A stretch of 64,000 nucleotides of DNA from an uncultured Robinsoniella sp. (GTDB lineage Bacteria; Bacillota; Clostridia; Lachnospirales; Lachnospiraceae). The notes beneath the pieces were generated by a model. The model saw only the letters and a program-made list of their open reading frames with translations, was not told the DNA's origin and made no database searches. The stretch spans positions 55,713-119,712 of the forward strand of contig UQGG01000023.1 of the NCBI GenBank assembly GCA_900540475.1. Reading direction: 5' to 3'. Of the stretch, positions 17,237 through 26,137 are shown piece by piece (the stretch's first letter is position 1; each line of letters opens with the position of its first letter). The position numbers were made by a program, and so were the translations under genes.

Positions 17237-17971
17237 CTACGCCTCACCTGGAAGCTTATCCGTTACGAATACCATCGTCAGCATGCAGAATACATAGGTC
17301 TGTATCGCACCGGAAAAAATATCAAAGTAAATGTGTAAAAATCCCGGCCATCCGATTGCAATCGGTGCCAGCAGCGTATAAATCAACGACATCATTACGG
17401 TACCGGATAAAATATTACCGAACAAACGCAGCGACAGTGAAAATGGTACTGCAATTTCACCAATGAGGTTGATCGGAAATAAAAACGGCAGCGGCTTAAA
17501 CAAGCCGGTCAGTGCTCCGAACTTATTGTATCTGATATTATTGTACTGAATAATAACAAATGTCATAATACCCAGCGGCAGCGTGACGCCGTAATCCGCA
17601 GTGGGCGGCCTGAGGCCAAATAGTCCGGAAATATTACTGACAAAGATAAACAAAAATATGGAACCGATGTAGTTTGCAAATTTGCCTGCGTATTTTCCCA
17701 TGCTTCCATGTACCATTTTATCCAGCATCTCTACAATCATTTCCACTGCATTCTGAAACCCTCCCGGTATCTCATCGGGATTCTTCATCTTGCGGTTTGC
17801 TATAACAGCAAATACAAAAAGAATGATCATAACGATCAGAATGCTGACATGGGTGGTTGTGATATAGAATTCCTGTCCAAACAGTTTGTATTTGAACAGT
17901 CCGTGAATCATAAAATCAACTTCACCGCCCGCCGCCAGCAGCTGGCCCTGACAAAGATACGCATTTCCCAC
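17237..17971 (-). CDS. atpB: ATP synthase F0 subunit a
   Basis: A 244-residue membrane stator subunit with five or six helices that carries ions to the c-ring. The essential arginine is Arg182 in PFSLSLRLFGNILSG. A GTG at 17971 is the chosen start: GGAAGGTG lies 7 bases upstream and the preceding gene ends only 4 bases before, so initiation is coupled. An internal ATG (MIHGLFKYKL, 20 codons later) is the alternative. The 18-base initiation region is identical to that of the sugar ABC ATPase gene at 42188. Confidence 0.95.
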   Translation of the reverse strand: MGNAYLCQGQLLAAGGEVDFMIHGLFKYKLFGQEFYITTTHVSILIVMIILFVFAVIANRKMKNPDEIPGGFQNAVEMIVEMLDKMVHGSMGKYAGKFANYIGSIFLFIFVSNISGLFGLRPPTADYGVTLPLGIMTFVIIQYNNIRYNKFGALTGLFKPLPFLFPINLIGEIAVPFSLSLRLFGNILSGTVMMSLIYTLLAPIAIGWPGFLHIYFDIFSGAIQTYVFCMLTMVFVTDKLPGEA

Positions 17972-17975
17972 GTTC

Positions 17976-18386
17976 TCACCTTCCTTTACTTAATTTTTTA
18001 TTTTTTATTTTTTGAATTAAAATATGGAGGAGCGGCTGCAGATAAGCTCCTATCTTTAATCCAAATAAACCTAAAAATACTGCGACAACATCCCCCAGCT
18101 TCAACAGGTATGTGCCAAAAAATATTACCACCACTACAAGGGCACGCAGCATGAACATTTTCTTCATGTGGCTGACAGCGCCTTTTTCATCCATTTCCAC
18201 TGCATTTTCAATAGACCAGTTCATGTGAACAGCCAGAAATACAGAAATTGCAGTTCCAATCCACAGCCCGGTTGTATAGAGCACTTTGGAATCGGACAGC
18301 CAGATCAGTGAAAACTGAAATATAACCCCACATATTAGAATGCCAAGAATCAGCTCTTTTGATACAGGATTTAACTTCTTAATCAT
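17976..18386 (-). CDS. atpI: ATP synthase subunit I-like membrane protein
   Basis: A protein of about 136 residues with four hydrophobic helices (ELILGILICGVIFQFSLIWL, YTTGLWIGTAISVFLAVHM, RALVVVVIFFGTYLLKL, VVAVFLGLFGLKIGAYL). This matches the ATP_synt_I family, which assists c-ring assembly or Mg2+/Ca2+ supply. The ATG at 18386 overlaps the atpZ stop region by 8 bases, with GGGAGG upstream; the frame opens 7 codons earlier but without a ribosome site. It is second in the atp operon. Confidence 0.8.
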   Translation of the reverse strand: MIKKLNPVSKELILGILICGVIFQFSLIWLSDSKVLYTTGLWIGTAISVFLAVHMNWSIENAVEMDEKGAVSHMKKMFMLRALVVVVIFFGTYLLKLGDVVAVFLGLFGLKIGAYLQPLLHILIQKIKNKKLSKGR

Positions 18387-18609
18387 CCTTTTTCTTTCCT
18401 CCCGCATTCACCATATCTTTTAATAACATATAACAATTGCGTCCGCCGGCAAGAATACCCAGAATAAGAAGGACAATGGTGGTGTTCCAGCCAAATTTCC
18501 GGTCCAGCCAGTATCCGGCAAATACGCACAAGATAATCGGTGCCAGCATACTGATGCCAATTTGGGTAATCATTGCCAGTGATCGAAAAACATCTTTCTT
18601 ATATTTCAC
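18379..18609 (-). CDS. atpZ: AtpZ/AtpI-family small membrane protein
   Basis: A 76-residue protein with two membrane helices (ITQIGISMLAPIILCVFAGY and TTIVLLILGILAGG), with GYWLDRKFGWN between them. This is the pattern of the ATPase_gene1 family at the head of many atp operons. The start is GTG at 18609 with AAAGGAGG 7 bases upstream. It is the first gene of the operon and overlaps the next by 8 bases. Confidence 0.88.
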   Translation of the reverse strand: MKYKKDVFRSLAMITQIGISMLAPIILCVFAGYWLDRKFGWNTTIVLLILGILAGGRNCYMLLKDMVNAGGKKKDD

Positions 18610-18645
18610 ACATCTGCCTCCTTTACGATATTTTACCGTATTATT

Positions 18646-18674
18646 ATCTTAAAACATTTTCCAGATAATGTCTA
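18646..18674 (-). promoter_or_regulatory. Candidate sigma-A promoter of the atp operon
   Basis: The minus strand reads TAGACA, 17 bases, TAAGAT, ending about 37 bases before the atpZ GTG. The -35 matches 5 of 6 and the -10 matches 4 of 6. The rest of the 18610-18837 gap is very AT-rich (an alternating TA run near 18713) and also contains a TATAAT on the minus strand near 18770 without a good -35. Confidence 0.45.
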
Positions 18675-18837
18675 GTTATTTCACTAAATAATGCACAAAA
18701 CTTTCCCGTTTTTATATATATATTTGACAAACTTTTAACTGGAATGTTATTTTTTACACATTATACACAAATAATATTTGCAGAAATTGGAATTTTATAC
18801 ATAGCAGTACCGGAAGTTTGCCGGAGTTTTGAAATTT

Positions 18838-18877
18838 AAAAGCACCGTCCTGCTTTCTGGAGCTGGACGGTGCTTTT
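18838..18877 (-). terminator. Terminator after the GH2 gene
   Basis: AAAAGCACCGTCC pairs perfectly with GGACGGTGCTTTT around a 14-base loop, and T/A-runs on both sides let it work in either direction. It lies 43 bases past the GH2 stop and isolates that gene from the atp operon. Confidence 0.9.
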
Positions 18878-18919
18878 TTGGCGAAACATGCCGTAAGTCT
18901 TTCTATACCGCAGTGAAAA

Positions 18920-21900
18920 TCACTGCATCAGTTTTTCAAAGAACAGTTTCGCCACTGGATTCTCTTTTGTCCTGCCGAACAGTTTCAGCTGGCATACCAC
19001 TACCATTCCATCCTGGCACGCTGCTTCCACTACTGCCGGGGCAGTCTGCCAATTGCCATTTTTATCCGTATTTCCGCTGGTAAGGATCGGCCTCATTCCT
19101 GCTCCGGACACCGTGGATGAAAGAATCGGGGTAATCATATCTGCCTGTTTATCATACCAATTCCAAAATGCTTTCTTTCCAAATCCCTGTGCCATGGGAT
19201 GTCTGGTGGCGTTTGATACGAAGTTCATCGGCAGCATAGCACTGTTTTTAACCGTGAATTCTCTTCCGGCTGCCTGATAAGTTCCCGGCTCAAGTTCCAG
19301 GAATATCAGCCTTCCTCCTTTTTGTACGATGAGATCTATTTCTTCCTTATAATTTAAATATTCATTGTAATCATCGACCAGAATAATACTTTCCATTCCG
19401 GCATTTTCTAATGGAACCGGATCAATCCCCAGGTCCTTTAGCAGCCGGAAAGCGTTACCATCCATCCCCGGAGCAATTACCTGCCTGCCGGTATGGAAAC
19501 CATTATCTTCATACACTGTGATTTCTACCTGGTTTGTATGCAGTATCACACCTTCTTTATTCTGGACTGCCGCCCGGACAAGTGCTTTTCCACTAGCTTT
19601 TTTTGTTCTTACCGGGATTCTTCCCATGCATTGGCTGTCAGATGCTCCTGCCTCTGCCGGTGTACTTCCCTGAGCCAGCACCTCCTGGTTTTCATCCAGG
19701 ATTTCATAGCTGCACCGGTATCCTTCCAGATTCGCAGGCGTATCATTGCAGATCCACAGTTCTACCGGAACCGTTTCCCCCGCAAAGCAGGTAAACCGGT
19801 CTGTTCTGAGGCTGACCATAACCGGTGTCAGTGCATCCCGGTACGCAAAGTATGCCGGCTTGGGGTTGCGATCCACATCCATTATCGTTTTCATCCAGCC
19901 TGCCGGAAAAGCATCGATAAACAGATGTATGGCGATGGACACCATTCTGGCATTCCGTCTAAAAGCTTCCGTCATCCATTTTGCAGCCCATGCCTGATGT
20001 TCCTGGGAGGCTTCTATCCACCCTTTCAGAGAATCCGGTGTATCAAAGAAAAAATAGTGAAAATTTCCGGTCTGGGATCCGCATATACTTCCCGCTGACC
20101 AGCTGCGTTCTTCTTCCTGATTCCCGGGAAGCCAGCTGCTGGGGTAATACTTTCTCATAACAGCTTCATAATCCAGTCCTTCTGTGCCAAATTCTCCGCA
20201 TCCGCAGTTCCATCCATGTCTTATAGGAATCCAGTATCCTTTATGCAGGGCGCCTGCATCTACTCCATGCCCATTGTACCAGCAGGTGTAACAGTGGTTG
20301 TCCGGGAGGGTTTTGCTGGGTGGATCATAATCTCCGTCCACATGTTTGATTACACGTTCCGGGTTATTCATTTTTACAATCATATCCGCGCAGTCAAAAA
20401 AGTTCATCAGCTCTTTTCTTCCCAAATGTCTGTGGGGCTGGTTATATGCATTGGGAAATGGCTCATTAATATAGGATACCAGTATATTGCAGGGGTGTCT
20501 GCGTACCAGCTTCTCCATTTCTTCCGTCTGTCTCAGCGCCTCCGTAAACTGATTCCGCCTCAGGACGCCGAACAGCGGAAGATCGGTCTGGGTCATTAAT
20601 CCCACCATATCGCAATAATCATACACTTCTTCCTGAACCGGTCTCTGTGTCAGTCTTAAAAAGTTCATATTGCAGATTTTAGCAAGCAGAAGATCGTCCA
20701 GGAGCTGATCAAAATCTCCTTTCATCACACACTGCTGCTCATGTCCCATGGTATTGGCTCCCCTCAGGCGAATCTTCTCTCCATTCAGGTAAAAGGTCCC
20801 TTTTGGAACAGTGTCCGTTTCCATCGTGAAACTGCGCATTCCAAAGCTCTGGTTCTTATTGTCTGTAATCGTGCCGTTTTTTTCTACCAAGTGTATCTGA
20901 AGCTCATACAGATACGGTGTCTGAGGGGTCCAGATTCTGGCATCTGGCAGATCAAAGGGAACTTTCAAATAGTTGATCCCTTTTTCCATATAAATTTTAA
21001 CAGGCTGATTGATCTGTCCATTGGCTGTTAAGCTTGCCTTGGTAAAAGTATCTCCAAGACCGATTTCACATCCGGTAAACGGGGTATAAGTCTTCCCTTC
21101 GAACACAACTTCTTCAAAGTTCCTGCCGTATAGAGAGTATTGGATTGTAAGATCTTCGTAACCGGGATCACATTTATAAATTTCTAACCATAATTCCGCC
21201 TGTTCCGTATCCGGAAGGGGTCGTACAAAGCTGTCCCGGATAAAACATCTGCTTCGCATCTCCAGATACACCCCTTGGTAAATGCCCATTCCCGGCGGAC
21301 AGTGATGCCAGCCCAGCAGGGGGTCGTCGTAACCCGGTCCGGTAGCCGCATAAATCTTGTCGCCCCCCAGCATTTCTCCCCGGTACTTCTCTTCATTTCG
21401 TTTCTGAACAAAATCATTGACCACTTCTACTACCAGAATATTTTCACCGTTTACTACATAATCTGTGATGTCAAACTCAAAGGCTGCGAAAAAGCCTTCA
21501 TGGGATCCGGCAAGGCTCCCGTTAACAAATACATTAGCCAGATAATCCACTCCGTCAAAATGTAGAAATAAGGCTTTGCCTTCTTGCTTTTCTGCATGAA
21601 ATACCGTGCGGTAATAGGTAGTCTGGCTGCCCAGGGGACCGCCATAATGGGGAATCTCCACCTGTTCCCAGCTTCCCTCTCCAGTGATAACCCGAGAAAA
21701 AGATAATTTATCTTTGGGCTCTGCTATTCTCCAGTCAAATCTGTCCAGTTTTATCCGATGTCTTAACGGCTCCATAGCGGGTGCCAGCTTACGCAGATAT
21801 TGCCGGTAATATTCTTTTTGTTTCTCCAGTTCCTGATATAATTCTTCCTTGGTATCCATTTTTTTAGGAAATGCCATGCTTTTTATACCCTTTTGCAATT

Positions 21901-22003
21901 CCAGTTCCGGGTAATCCATAGCTGGGGGCACAATATTATCAAGCCCCTTATTCTCTGTGTTCACTCCTCCGGCAGCAATGTCGGCAAATTGGTCGTTTTT
22001 CAT
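18920..22003 (-). CDS. Glycoside hydrolase family 2 enzyme (beta-galactosidase/glucuronidase-like)
   Basis: A protein of about 1027 residues. After a family-atypical N-terminal extension (about 1-90) comes a jelly-roll sugar-binding domain (about 95-260, YYRTVFHAEKQEGKALFLHF, GVDYLANVFVNG), an Ig-like domain (about 265-395), then the TIM barrel (about 400-720). The acid/base is the Glu in LVSYINEPFPN; the likely nucleophile is the Glu in CGCGEFGTEGLD. A further about 300 residues form C-terminal beta domains. There is no signal peptide, so it is cytoplasmic. GGAGG lies 5 bases before the ATG at 22003; an in-frame ATG 4 codons up overlaps that site. It sits last in the glycan locus but has its own upstream regulatory repeats. 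The substrate is not assignable; a beta-linked galactose or uronic acid is likely. Confidence 0.88.
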   Translation of the reverse strand: MKNDQFADIAAGGVNTENKGLDNIVPPAMDYPELELQKGIKSMAFPKKMDTKEELYQELEKQKEYYRQYLRKLAPAMEPLRHRIKLDRFDWRIAEPKDKLSFSRVITGEGSWEQVEIPHYGGPLGSQTTYYRTVFHAEKQEGKALFLHFDGVDYLANVFVNGSLAGSHEGFFAAFEFDITDYVVNGENILVVEVVNDFVQKRNEEKYRGEMLGGDKIYAATGPGYDDPLLGWHHCPPGMGIYQGVYLEMRSRCFIRDSFVRPLPDTEQAELWLEIYKCDPGYEDLTIQYSLYGRNFEEVVFEGKTYTPFTGCEIGLGDTFTKASLTANGQINQPVKIYMEKGINYLKVPFDLPDARIWTPQTPYLYELQIHLVEKNGTITDNKNQSFGMRSFTMETDTVPKGTFYLNGEKIRLRGANTMGHEQQCVMKGDFDQLLDDLLLAKICNMNFLRLTQRPVQEEVYDYCDMVGLMTQTDLPLFGVLRRNQFTEALRQTEEMEKLVRRHPCNILVSYINEPFPNAYNQPHRHLGRKELMNFFDCADMIVKMNNPERVIKHVDGDYDPPSKTLPDNHCYTCWYNGHGVDAGALHKGYWIPIRHGWNCGCGEFGTEGLDYEAVMRKYYPSSWLPGNQEEERSWSAGSICGSQTGNFHYFFFDTPDSLKGWIEASQEHQAWAAKWMTEAFRRNARMVSIAIHLFIDAFPAGWMKTIMDVDRNPKPAYFAYRDALTPVMVSLRTDRFTCFAGETVPVELWICNDTPANLEGYRCSYEILDENQEVLAQGSTPAEAGASDSQCMGRIPVRTKKASGKALVRAAVQNKEGVILHTNQVEITVYEDNGFHTGRQVIAPGMDGNAFRLLKDLGIDPVPLENAGMESIILVDDYNEYLNYKEEIDLIVQKGGRLIFLELEPGTYQAAGREFTVKNSAMLPMNFVSNATRHPMAQGFGKKAFWNWYDKQADMITPILSSTVSGAGMRPILTSGNTDKNGNWQTAPAVVEAACQDGMVVVCQLKLFGRTKENPVAKLFFEKLMQ

Positions 22004-22049
22004 AAATACCTCCATATCATACGTTGCTCAATCATCTGCTTTCAACCTC

Positions 22050-22145
22050 TGCCGGGAATCTCCCAAGCAGGCTAGTGTCACCCGGCGTAAATACGCCGGG
22101 TGGCACTTGTACGCTTCTCAAATCAGCAGTGTGAAAACTATTTTC
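22050..22145. repeat. Palindromic intergenic repeat (family 2, copy 2)
   Basis: The core is a 14-bp stem, 22075-22088 with 22093-22106 (CACCCGGCG/CGCCGGGTG), one G-T pair and a 4-base loop. The flanks TCCCAAGC-GGCT-GTG and CTCAAATCAGCAGTGTGAA match the element between atpA and atpG. It lies in the untranslated leader of the GH2 gene. Confidence 0.65.
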
Positions 22146-22189
22146 TTTCCCAGTTATGATATCCCAGAGTGAGTGATAATTCTACTCAA

Positions 22190-22246
22190 AGAAACAGACA
22201 TCTCTTTACTTTTGGTTCATATCAGTAAGAGATGCCTGTTTTACAG
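22190..22246 (-). terminator. Stem-loop after the upstream binding-protein gene
   Basis: An AAACAGACATCTCTT-like arm pairs with AAGAGATGCCTGTTT across a loop of about 25 bases, roughly 100 bases past the stop at 22343. Its outer arm overlaps a copy of the ACTGYAAAA motif. The remaining sequence, 22266-22342, shows nothing I can name. Confidence 0.45.
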
Positions 22247-22265
22247 TATGTTTCTATTTTGCAGT
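22231..22265 (-). promoter_or_regulatory. Tandem ACTGYAAAA sites upstream of the GH2 gene
   Basis: On the minus strand ACTGCAAAATAGAAACAT is followed directly by ACTGTAAAACAGGCATC, an 18-base direct repeat. The same motif pairs occur upstream of the AraC regulator gene and of the transporter operon, which suggests binding by that regulator. No clear -35/-10 follows. Confidence 0.5.
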
Positions 22266-22342
22266 GAGCACATCTGAGAAGCTAATCACAGCCTCACGCA
22301 CCGCCGCTTTGCAGACGCACTCCTGACTTGATATCAGGTACT

Positions 22343-23854
22343 TTATTTACCGTTGATTCCGCAATACAGCCTTAGCTGGCGTTCTGCTTCTGCGATAATT
22401 TCATCGCTTCCCGCTTTTTTCAGTTCCTCCCGAAACTGTGGCAATGCCTCCTTTGGATCTTTCAGCCCCGTTTCCAGGGGGATCCGGTATTTATCAAGTA
22501 TGGTATTGACTCCCGCTATCTGTTTTTGCACCGGCATGGGATCAAATACAAATCCCATCGCAGGTGATGTTCTTGCACTTTTATTTTCTTCTATGGTTTT
22601 CTCCCAGATATCCGGCGCCTGCCCCTCTCTCTTCCACGCCAGGAACTGATTGCCGAATGCCCAGTCCGAACCCGGGTCATATCCTGCACCTTCGATGGTC
22701 TTAATGGTTCCGTCCCCATTCTTCTGATAATGTTTTCCTTCTATTCCAAAGCATAACAGATTATATAGTTTTTCATCTGTGTTTACCAGGTTAAGTATCT
22801 GCATTGCCAGTTCCGGGTACTTGGAATTGCTGCTGACAGCATTCATCCCGGAGGTAAGGCTTTCTGTGGTAATCCATGGCTCTGATATGGGAATAAGCAG
22901 GACTTCCCTGCCTCCAAAGTTTTCTTTTTCCGTACTCTCGGATCCTGGTTTCAGGGTTGCATTTACACTGGCAATATGGGTACCATCCTTCATCCCTGCC
23001 ACGCCATTGTTGGTAGTAAGGGCTGCGTCCGGCTTAATAATACCATCCATCCGGAACTGATAAATCAACTGATACAGCTCTTCCATCTCCGGCGTCTCAT
23101 ACTGATTAACTACTGTGGCTGACTGATCCGTAATTCGGATTACTCCAGGCAGGTACTCCCCTGTAATATTTTCAAATCCCATGGACAAAAGGTTCTTCCC
23201 GTTAATTCCGTTTTCACTCAACGCCAGTGGATAAATCTGTGGATGATCTGCTTTGACCTGATAGAAGAAATCTTTCAGATCCTCAAGTCCTTTTATTTTG
23301 TCTGTGTCTAGCCCATATTCCCTGGCATATTCAGCGACCACAGTCACATAATTCCGCTTAAAAAATACCTGCTGGCTGGGAACTCCATAGACGGTCCCCT
23401 GAAATTTGCCGGCTTCCCAGAACTTTTCCGGCATGGATGCCCATACGTCCTTTCCGTAATCCTTCAGAAGCTGGTCCAGGGGATAATATGCACCTCTGGC
23501 TGCATTTCCGTTAAAATTATTGTTCCAGCTGGATGTAAAACAAATATCATAGGGCTTTTCAGAAGCAATTACCATCTGCATTTTATCAGAATAACCGGCA
23601 TAATCGGAGATCTTCAGATTCAGTTCCACAGACAGGCCGTACTGTTCCTGCAGATAGGCATCTGCGGCTGCTTCCACAGATCCGATATCCGGTTGCTCAT
23701 GATTCGCGCAAAGGTACCAGATGATGGGTACCGGGTCCGTGAATTCCTTTTGGGTATCCACGGCAACTGCATTTCCCTCTCCCCTGCTGCAACCCGCCAT
23801 CCCCATAAGCGTCAGAGCCGATGCCGCCAAAACAAATCTTTTCATTCTTTCCAT
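22343..23854 (-). CDS. Extracellular sugar-binding lipoprotein, LplA-like (second copy)
   Basis: A lipoprotein of about 503 residues. MERMKRFVLAASALTLMGMA precedes the lipobox Cys (MAGC), so it is anchored outside the membrane. It is a family 1 solute-binding protein of the long CUT1 type. It shares long stretches with the protein at 27194 (KMQMVIASEKPYDICFTSSW versus KMQMVISSGEEYDICWTSNW; YGVPSQQVFFKRNYV versus YGVPSQQIFPKQNYV), so the two are paralogues. The start is set at 23854 or 23845; the frame runs further upstream without a ribosome site. It lies downstream of GH88 and may add a second ligand range to the same permease pair. Confidence 0.9.
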   Translation of the reverse strand: MERMKRFVLAASALTLMGMAGCSRGEGNAVAVDTQKEFTDPVPIIWYLCANHEQPDIGSVEAAADAYLQEQYGLSVELNLKISDYAGYSDKMQMVIASEKPYDICFTSSWNNNFNGNAARGAYYPLDQLLKDYGKDVWASMPEKFWEAGKFQGTVYGVPSQQVFFKRNYVTVVAEYAREYGLDTDKIKGLEDLKDFFYQVKADHPQIYPLALSENGINGKNLLSMGFENITGEYLPGVIRITDQSATVVNQYETPEMEELYQLIYQFRMDGIIKPDAALTTNNGVAGMKDGTHIASVNATLKPGSESTEKENFGGREVLLIPISEPWITTESLTSGMNAVSSNSKYPELAMQILNLVNTDEKLYNLLCFGIEGKHYQKNGDGTIKTIEGAGYDPGSDWAFGNQFLAWKREGQAPDIWEKTIEENKSARTSPAMGFVFDPMPVQKQIAGVNTILDKYRIPLETGLKDPKEALPQFREELKKAGSDEIIAEAERQLRLYCGINGK

Positions 23855-23999
23855 GTCTTTTATTTCCCCCAAGGATTCATCATTCGTGAAAGGGCCGCCC
23901 CGCATAGCATGCAAGGCGGCCTGTTTATTTAATTATACATAATCGCATTTGATTTCACAAGCATTGATTGGGGGTATAAAATCCTCCATAAAACACTGC

Positions 24000-25136
24000 C
24001 TACCAAAGTCCAAGATACCCATAACCTTCTTTTGCCAGCAGCTCCATAAAATAATAGTCCCCAAATAACGTATAGTGGTGCAGTCCATTGGACTCTCTGA
24101 CCATTCCGGGAATATCTTCATTTCTATCGAAGTATGTCTCCGTCAATAACGCGGCGATGACCGCATCCTTGTAGTTTTTCAGCTGATCATCCTCTGTGTA
24201 ACGAAGCAATTCGCTGATGCCGCATGCCGTTATAATTGCTGCTGAGGTATCTTTTGCCTGTTCCTTATCTTTTGACAGACGAAAATCCCATGGGGGAATC
24301 ACTTCCTCTTCCCCGGCTTCTCTTGTGCAGTCTATAAATTTATGGCATATTTTTAATGCTGCAAGCATGTATTTCTGATGTCCGGTATGGGTAAAACAGT
24401 TTGCAAAACCATAAATTGCCCAGGCTGCTCCCCTTGCCCAATGAGACTCTCTTGCAAATCCGCAGAAATTTTCGCCATTTAAGGCCTTCCCCGTCTCCCG
24501 GTCAAACCGATATGCATGATATACCGAACCGTCCTCTCTGACAAAGAATTTCAGCACCGTATCTGCGTGCTTCTCTGCGATATTCTTATAAAATGGATTT
24601 CCGGTAACGGAGGCTGCCCAGAACAGGAGAGACAGGTTCATCATGCAGTCAATAATTGCAATTCCACAGCGGCCGTCTCCGGAGTCCCCTGCTTCTCCCC
24701 AGGCTCTGATAAACGCTCCGTTGATATGATACCGTTTCGCCAGCTCATCTGCCGCTCTCAGGGATATGTTCTTATATTCTTCAATCCCGGCAGCACGGTA
24801 GATGCCAACCGAATATAAGATATACAGAAAGCCCAGATCATGCATGGTATGCTCACTGTGGATGGTTACCTTATCGCTGTAACGGCTCTTGAATTTTTCC
24901 AGCCACTGAAGGTACTTTCCGTCTTTTGTGACTTCATATGCAATGAGTGCTTCCCCGGTGAAAAAAGATGGCTGCCACACCTCTGTTTTCATAAAATCCA
25001 GGGGTTCCGTTTCATATTTCCTTAAGTAATTTCCGGAGCTGCAGGCATAATATTCCGGCAAAGCTGCGGGCAGATCCCTCATAATATGATCAAATTTTTT
25101 CAGACAGATTTCAAATGCATTTTTTATTTTATCCAT
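24000..25136 (-). CDS. GH88 unsaturated glucuronyl hydrolase
   Basis: A protein of about 378 residues that hydrolyses the 4,5-unsaturated uronic acid at the end of oligosaccharides made by polysaccharide lyases. The two essential aspartates are visible in EHTMHDLGFLY (Asp100) and GIAIIDCMMN (Asp163), equivalent to Asp88 and Asp149 of Bacillus GL1 UGL. SHWARGAAWAIYGFANCF and the (alpha/alpha)6-barrel pattern agree. There is no signal peptide, so it is cytoplasmic. The ATG at 25136 has GAGG 7 bases upstream; a GTG 2 codons earlier is less likely. It sits between the permeases and the second binding protein, implying that the transporter brings in unsaturated uronic oligosaccharides. Confidence 0.93.
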   Translation of the reverse strand: MDKIKNAFEICLKKFDHIMRDLPAALPEYYACSSGNYLRKYETEPLDFMKTEVWQPSFFTGEALIAYEVTKDGKYLQWLEKFKSRYSDKVTIHSEHTMHDLGFLYILYSVGIYRAAGIEEYKNISLRAADELAKRYHINGAFIRAWGEAGDSGDGRCGIAIIDCMMNLSLLFWAASVTGNPFYKNIAEKHADTVLKFFVREDGSVYHAYRFDRETGKALNGENFCGFARESHWARGAAWAIYGFANCFTHTGHQKYMLAALKICHKFIDCTREAGEEEVIPPWDFRLSKDKEQAKDTSAAIITACGISELLRYTEDDQLKNYKDAVIAALLTETYFDRNEDIPGMVRESNGLHHYTLFGDYYFMELLAKEGYGYLGLW

Positions 25137-25192
25137 TTCCACGCCTCATTTATGATTCAACTTTTTTCTGGTTCAACAATTTTTATGGTTCC

Positions 25193-26080
25193 TCAGCCCT
25201 TTACCGCACCTACCGTCAGACCCTTTACAAAATATTTCTGAAAAAACGGGAATATGACCAGCATAGGTCCCGCTGCCAGTATGCACAGCGCCATTCGTGC
25301 CGTCTCGCTTGGCATATTAGACATATCAATCGAAATATTGCCTGACATCATGGAGGAACTGAGATACTGAATGTTATTCATGATCCTGTATAAGTAAAAC
25401 TGAAGGGAGTTTAAGGAAGCCTTATCAATATAGAGCATGGATTGATACCAGTCATTCCAGTATGTAAATGCAATAAACAGTCCAACCGTAGCCATGGCGG
25501 GTTTGGAAATGGGAAGAATGATTTTAAAAAATGTCTTAACCTCTCCAGCTCCGTCAATTTTTGCCGCTTCTATCAGCGATGTGGGGATATCCGACAGGAA
25601 GCCTTTCATCAGAAACACATGCCAGGGCATGATAATATAAGGGATAATCAGGGCAAATATCATGTCTTTCATATTATAGTATTTTGTCATCATAATATAA
25701 GTAGGAACCAGTCCCCCGTTAAACAGCATGGAGAAGAATACCATAAAAGAAAATACCCTGCTTAATTTAAAGTCTTTCCTTGCAATAACATAGGCGAACA
25801 TTGCTGTAAACAGCAGACTTACCACGGTTCCTCCAAGCGTCACCAGAATTGTCACGCCATAAGCATTTAAGATCGCTTTGGGACTTTCCAGAACATACTT
25901 GTAAGCCTCCAGGGAAAATCCTCTGGGAAGCAGGGAATAACCTTCCCTGGACAGTGTAATTTCATCCGACAGTGACGCTGCCAGAATATAAAATATCGGA
26001 ACTACGCAAAACAATCCAATAATAATAAAAATCAGCGTAATAACCCGGTTTGCGATTTTTTCTTCCTTACTTTGAATCAT
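25193..26080 (-). CDS. Carbohydrate ABC transporter permease, LplC/MalG type
   Basis: A 295-residue protein with six membrane helices. The EAA loop that docks the ATPase reads EAAKIDGAGEVKTFFKIILP. AGGAGATCAGAT precedes the ATG. It forms the importer with the permease at 26138 and the lipoprotein at 27194. No ATPase gene lies nearby; as is usual for CUT1 systems in these bacteria, a shared MsmK-type ATPase encoded elsewhere probably powers it. Confidence 0.93.
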   Translation of the reverse strand: MIQSKEEKIANRVITLIFIIIGLFCVVPIFYILAASLSDEITLSREGYSLLPRGFSLEAYKYVLESPKAILNAYGVTILVTLGGTVVSLLFTAMFAYVIARKDFKLSRVFSFMVFFSMLFNGGLVPTYIMMTKYYNMKDMIFALIIPYIIMPWHVFLMKGFLSDIPTSLIEAAKIDGAGEVKTFFKIILPISKPAMATVGLFIAFTYWNDWYQSMLYIDKASLNSLQFYLYRIMNNIQYLSSSMMSGNISIDMSNMPSETARMALCILAAGPMLVIFPFFQKYFVKGLTVGAVKG

Positions 26081-26137
26081 ATCTGATCTCCTTCCTTTTG
26101 CAGGTCAAAAAGACACCTTGCATGATTAAGACACTTT

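Noticed and set aside
18713..18741. Plus-strand TTGACA near an alternating TA run as a promoter
   Set aside because: No acceptable -10 at the right distance and no plus-strand gene follows.
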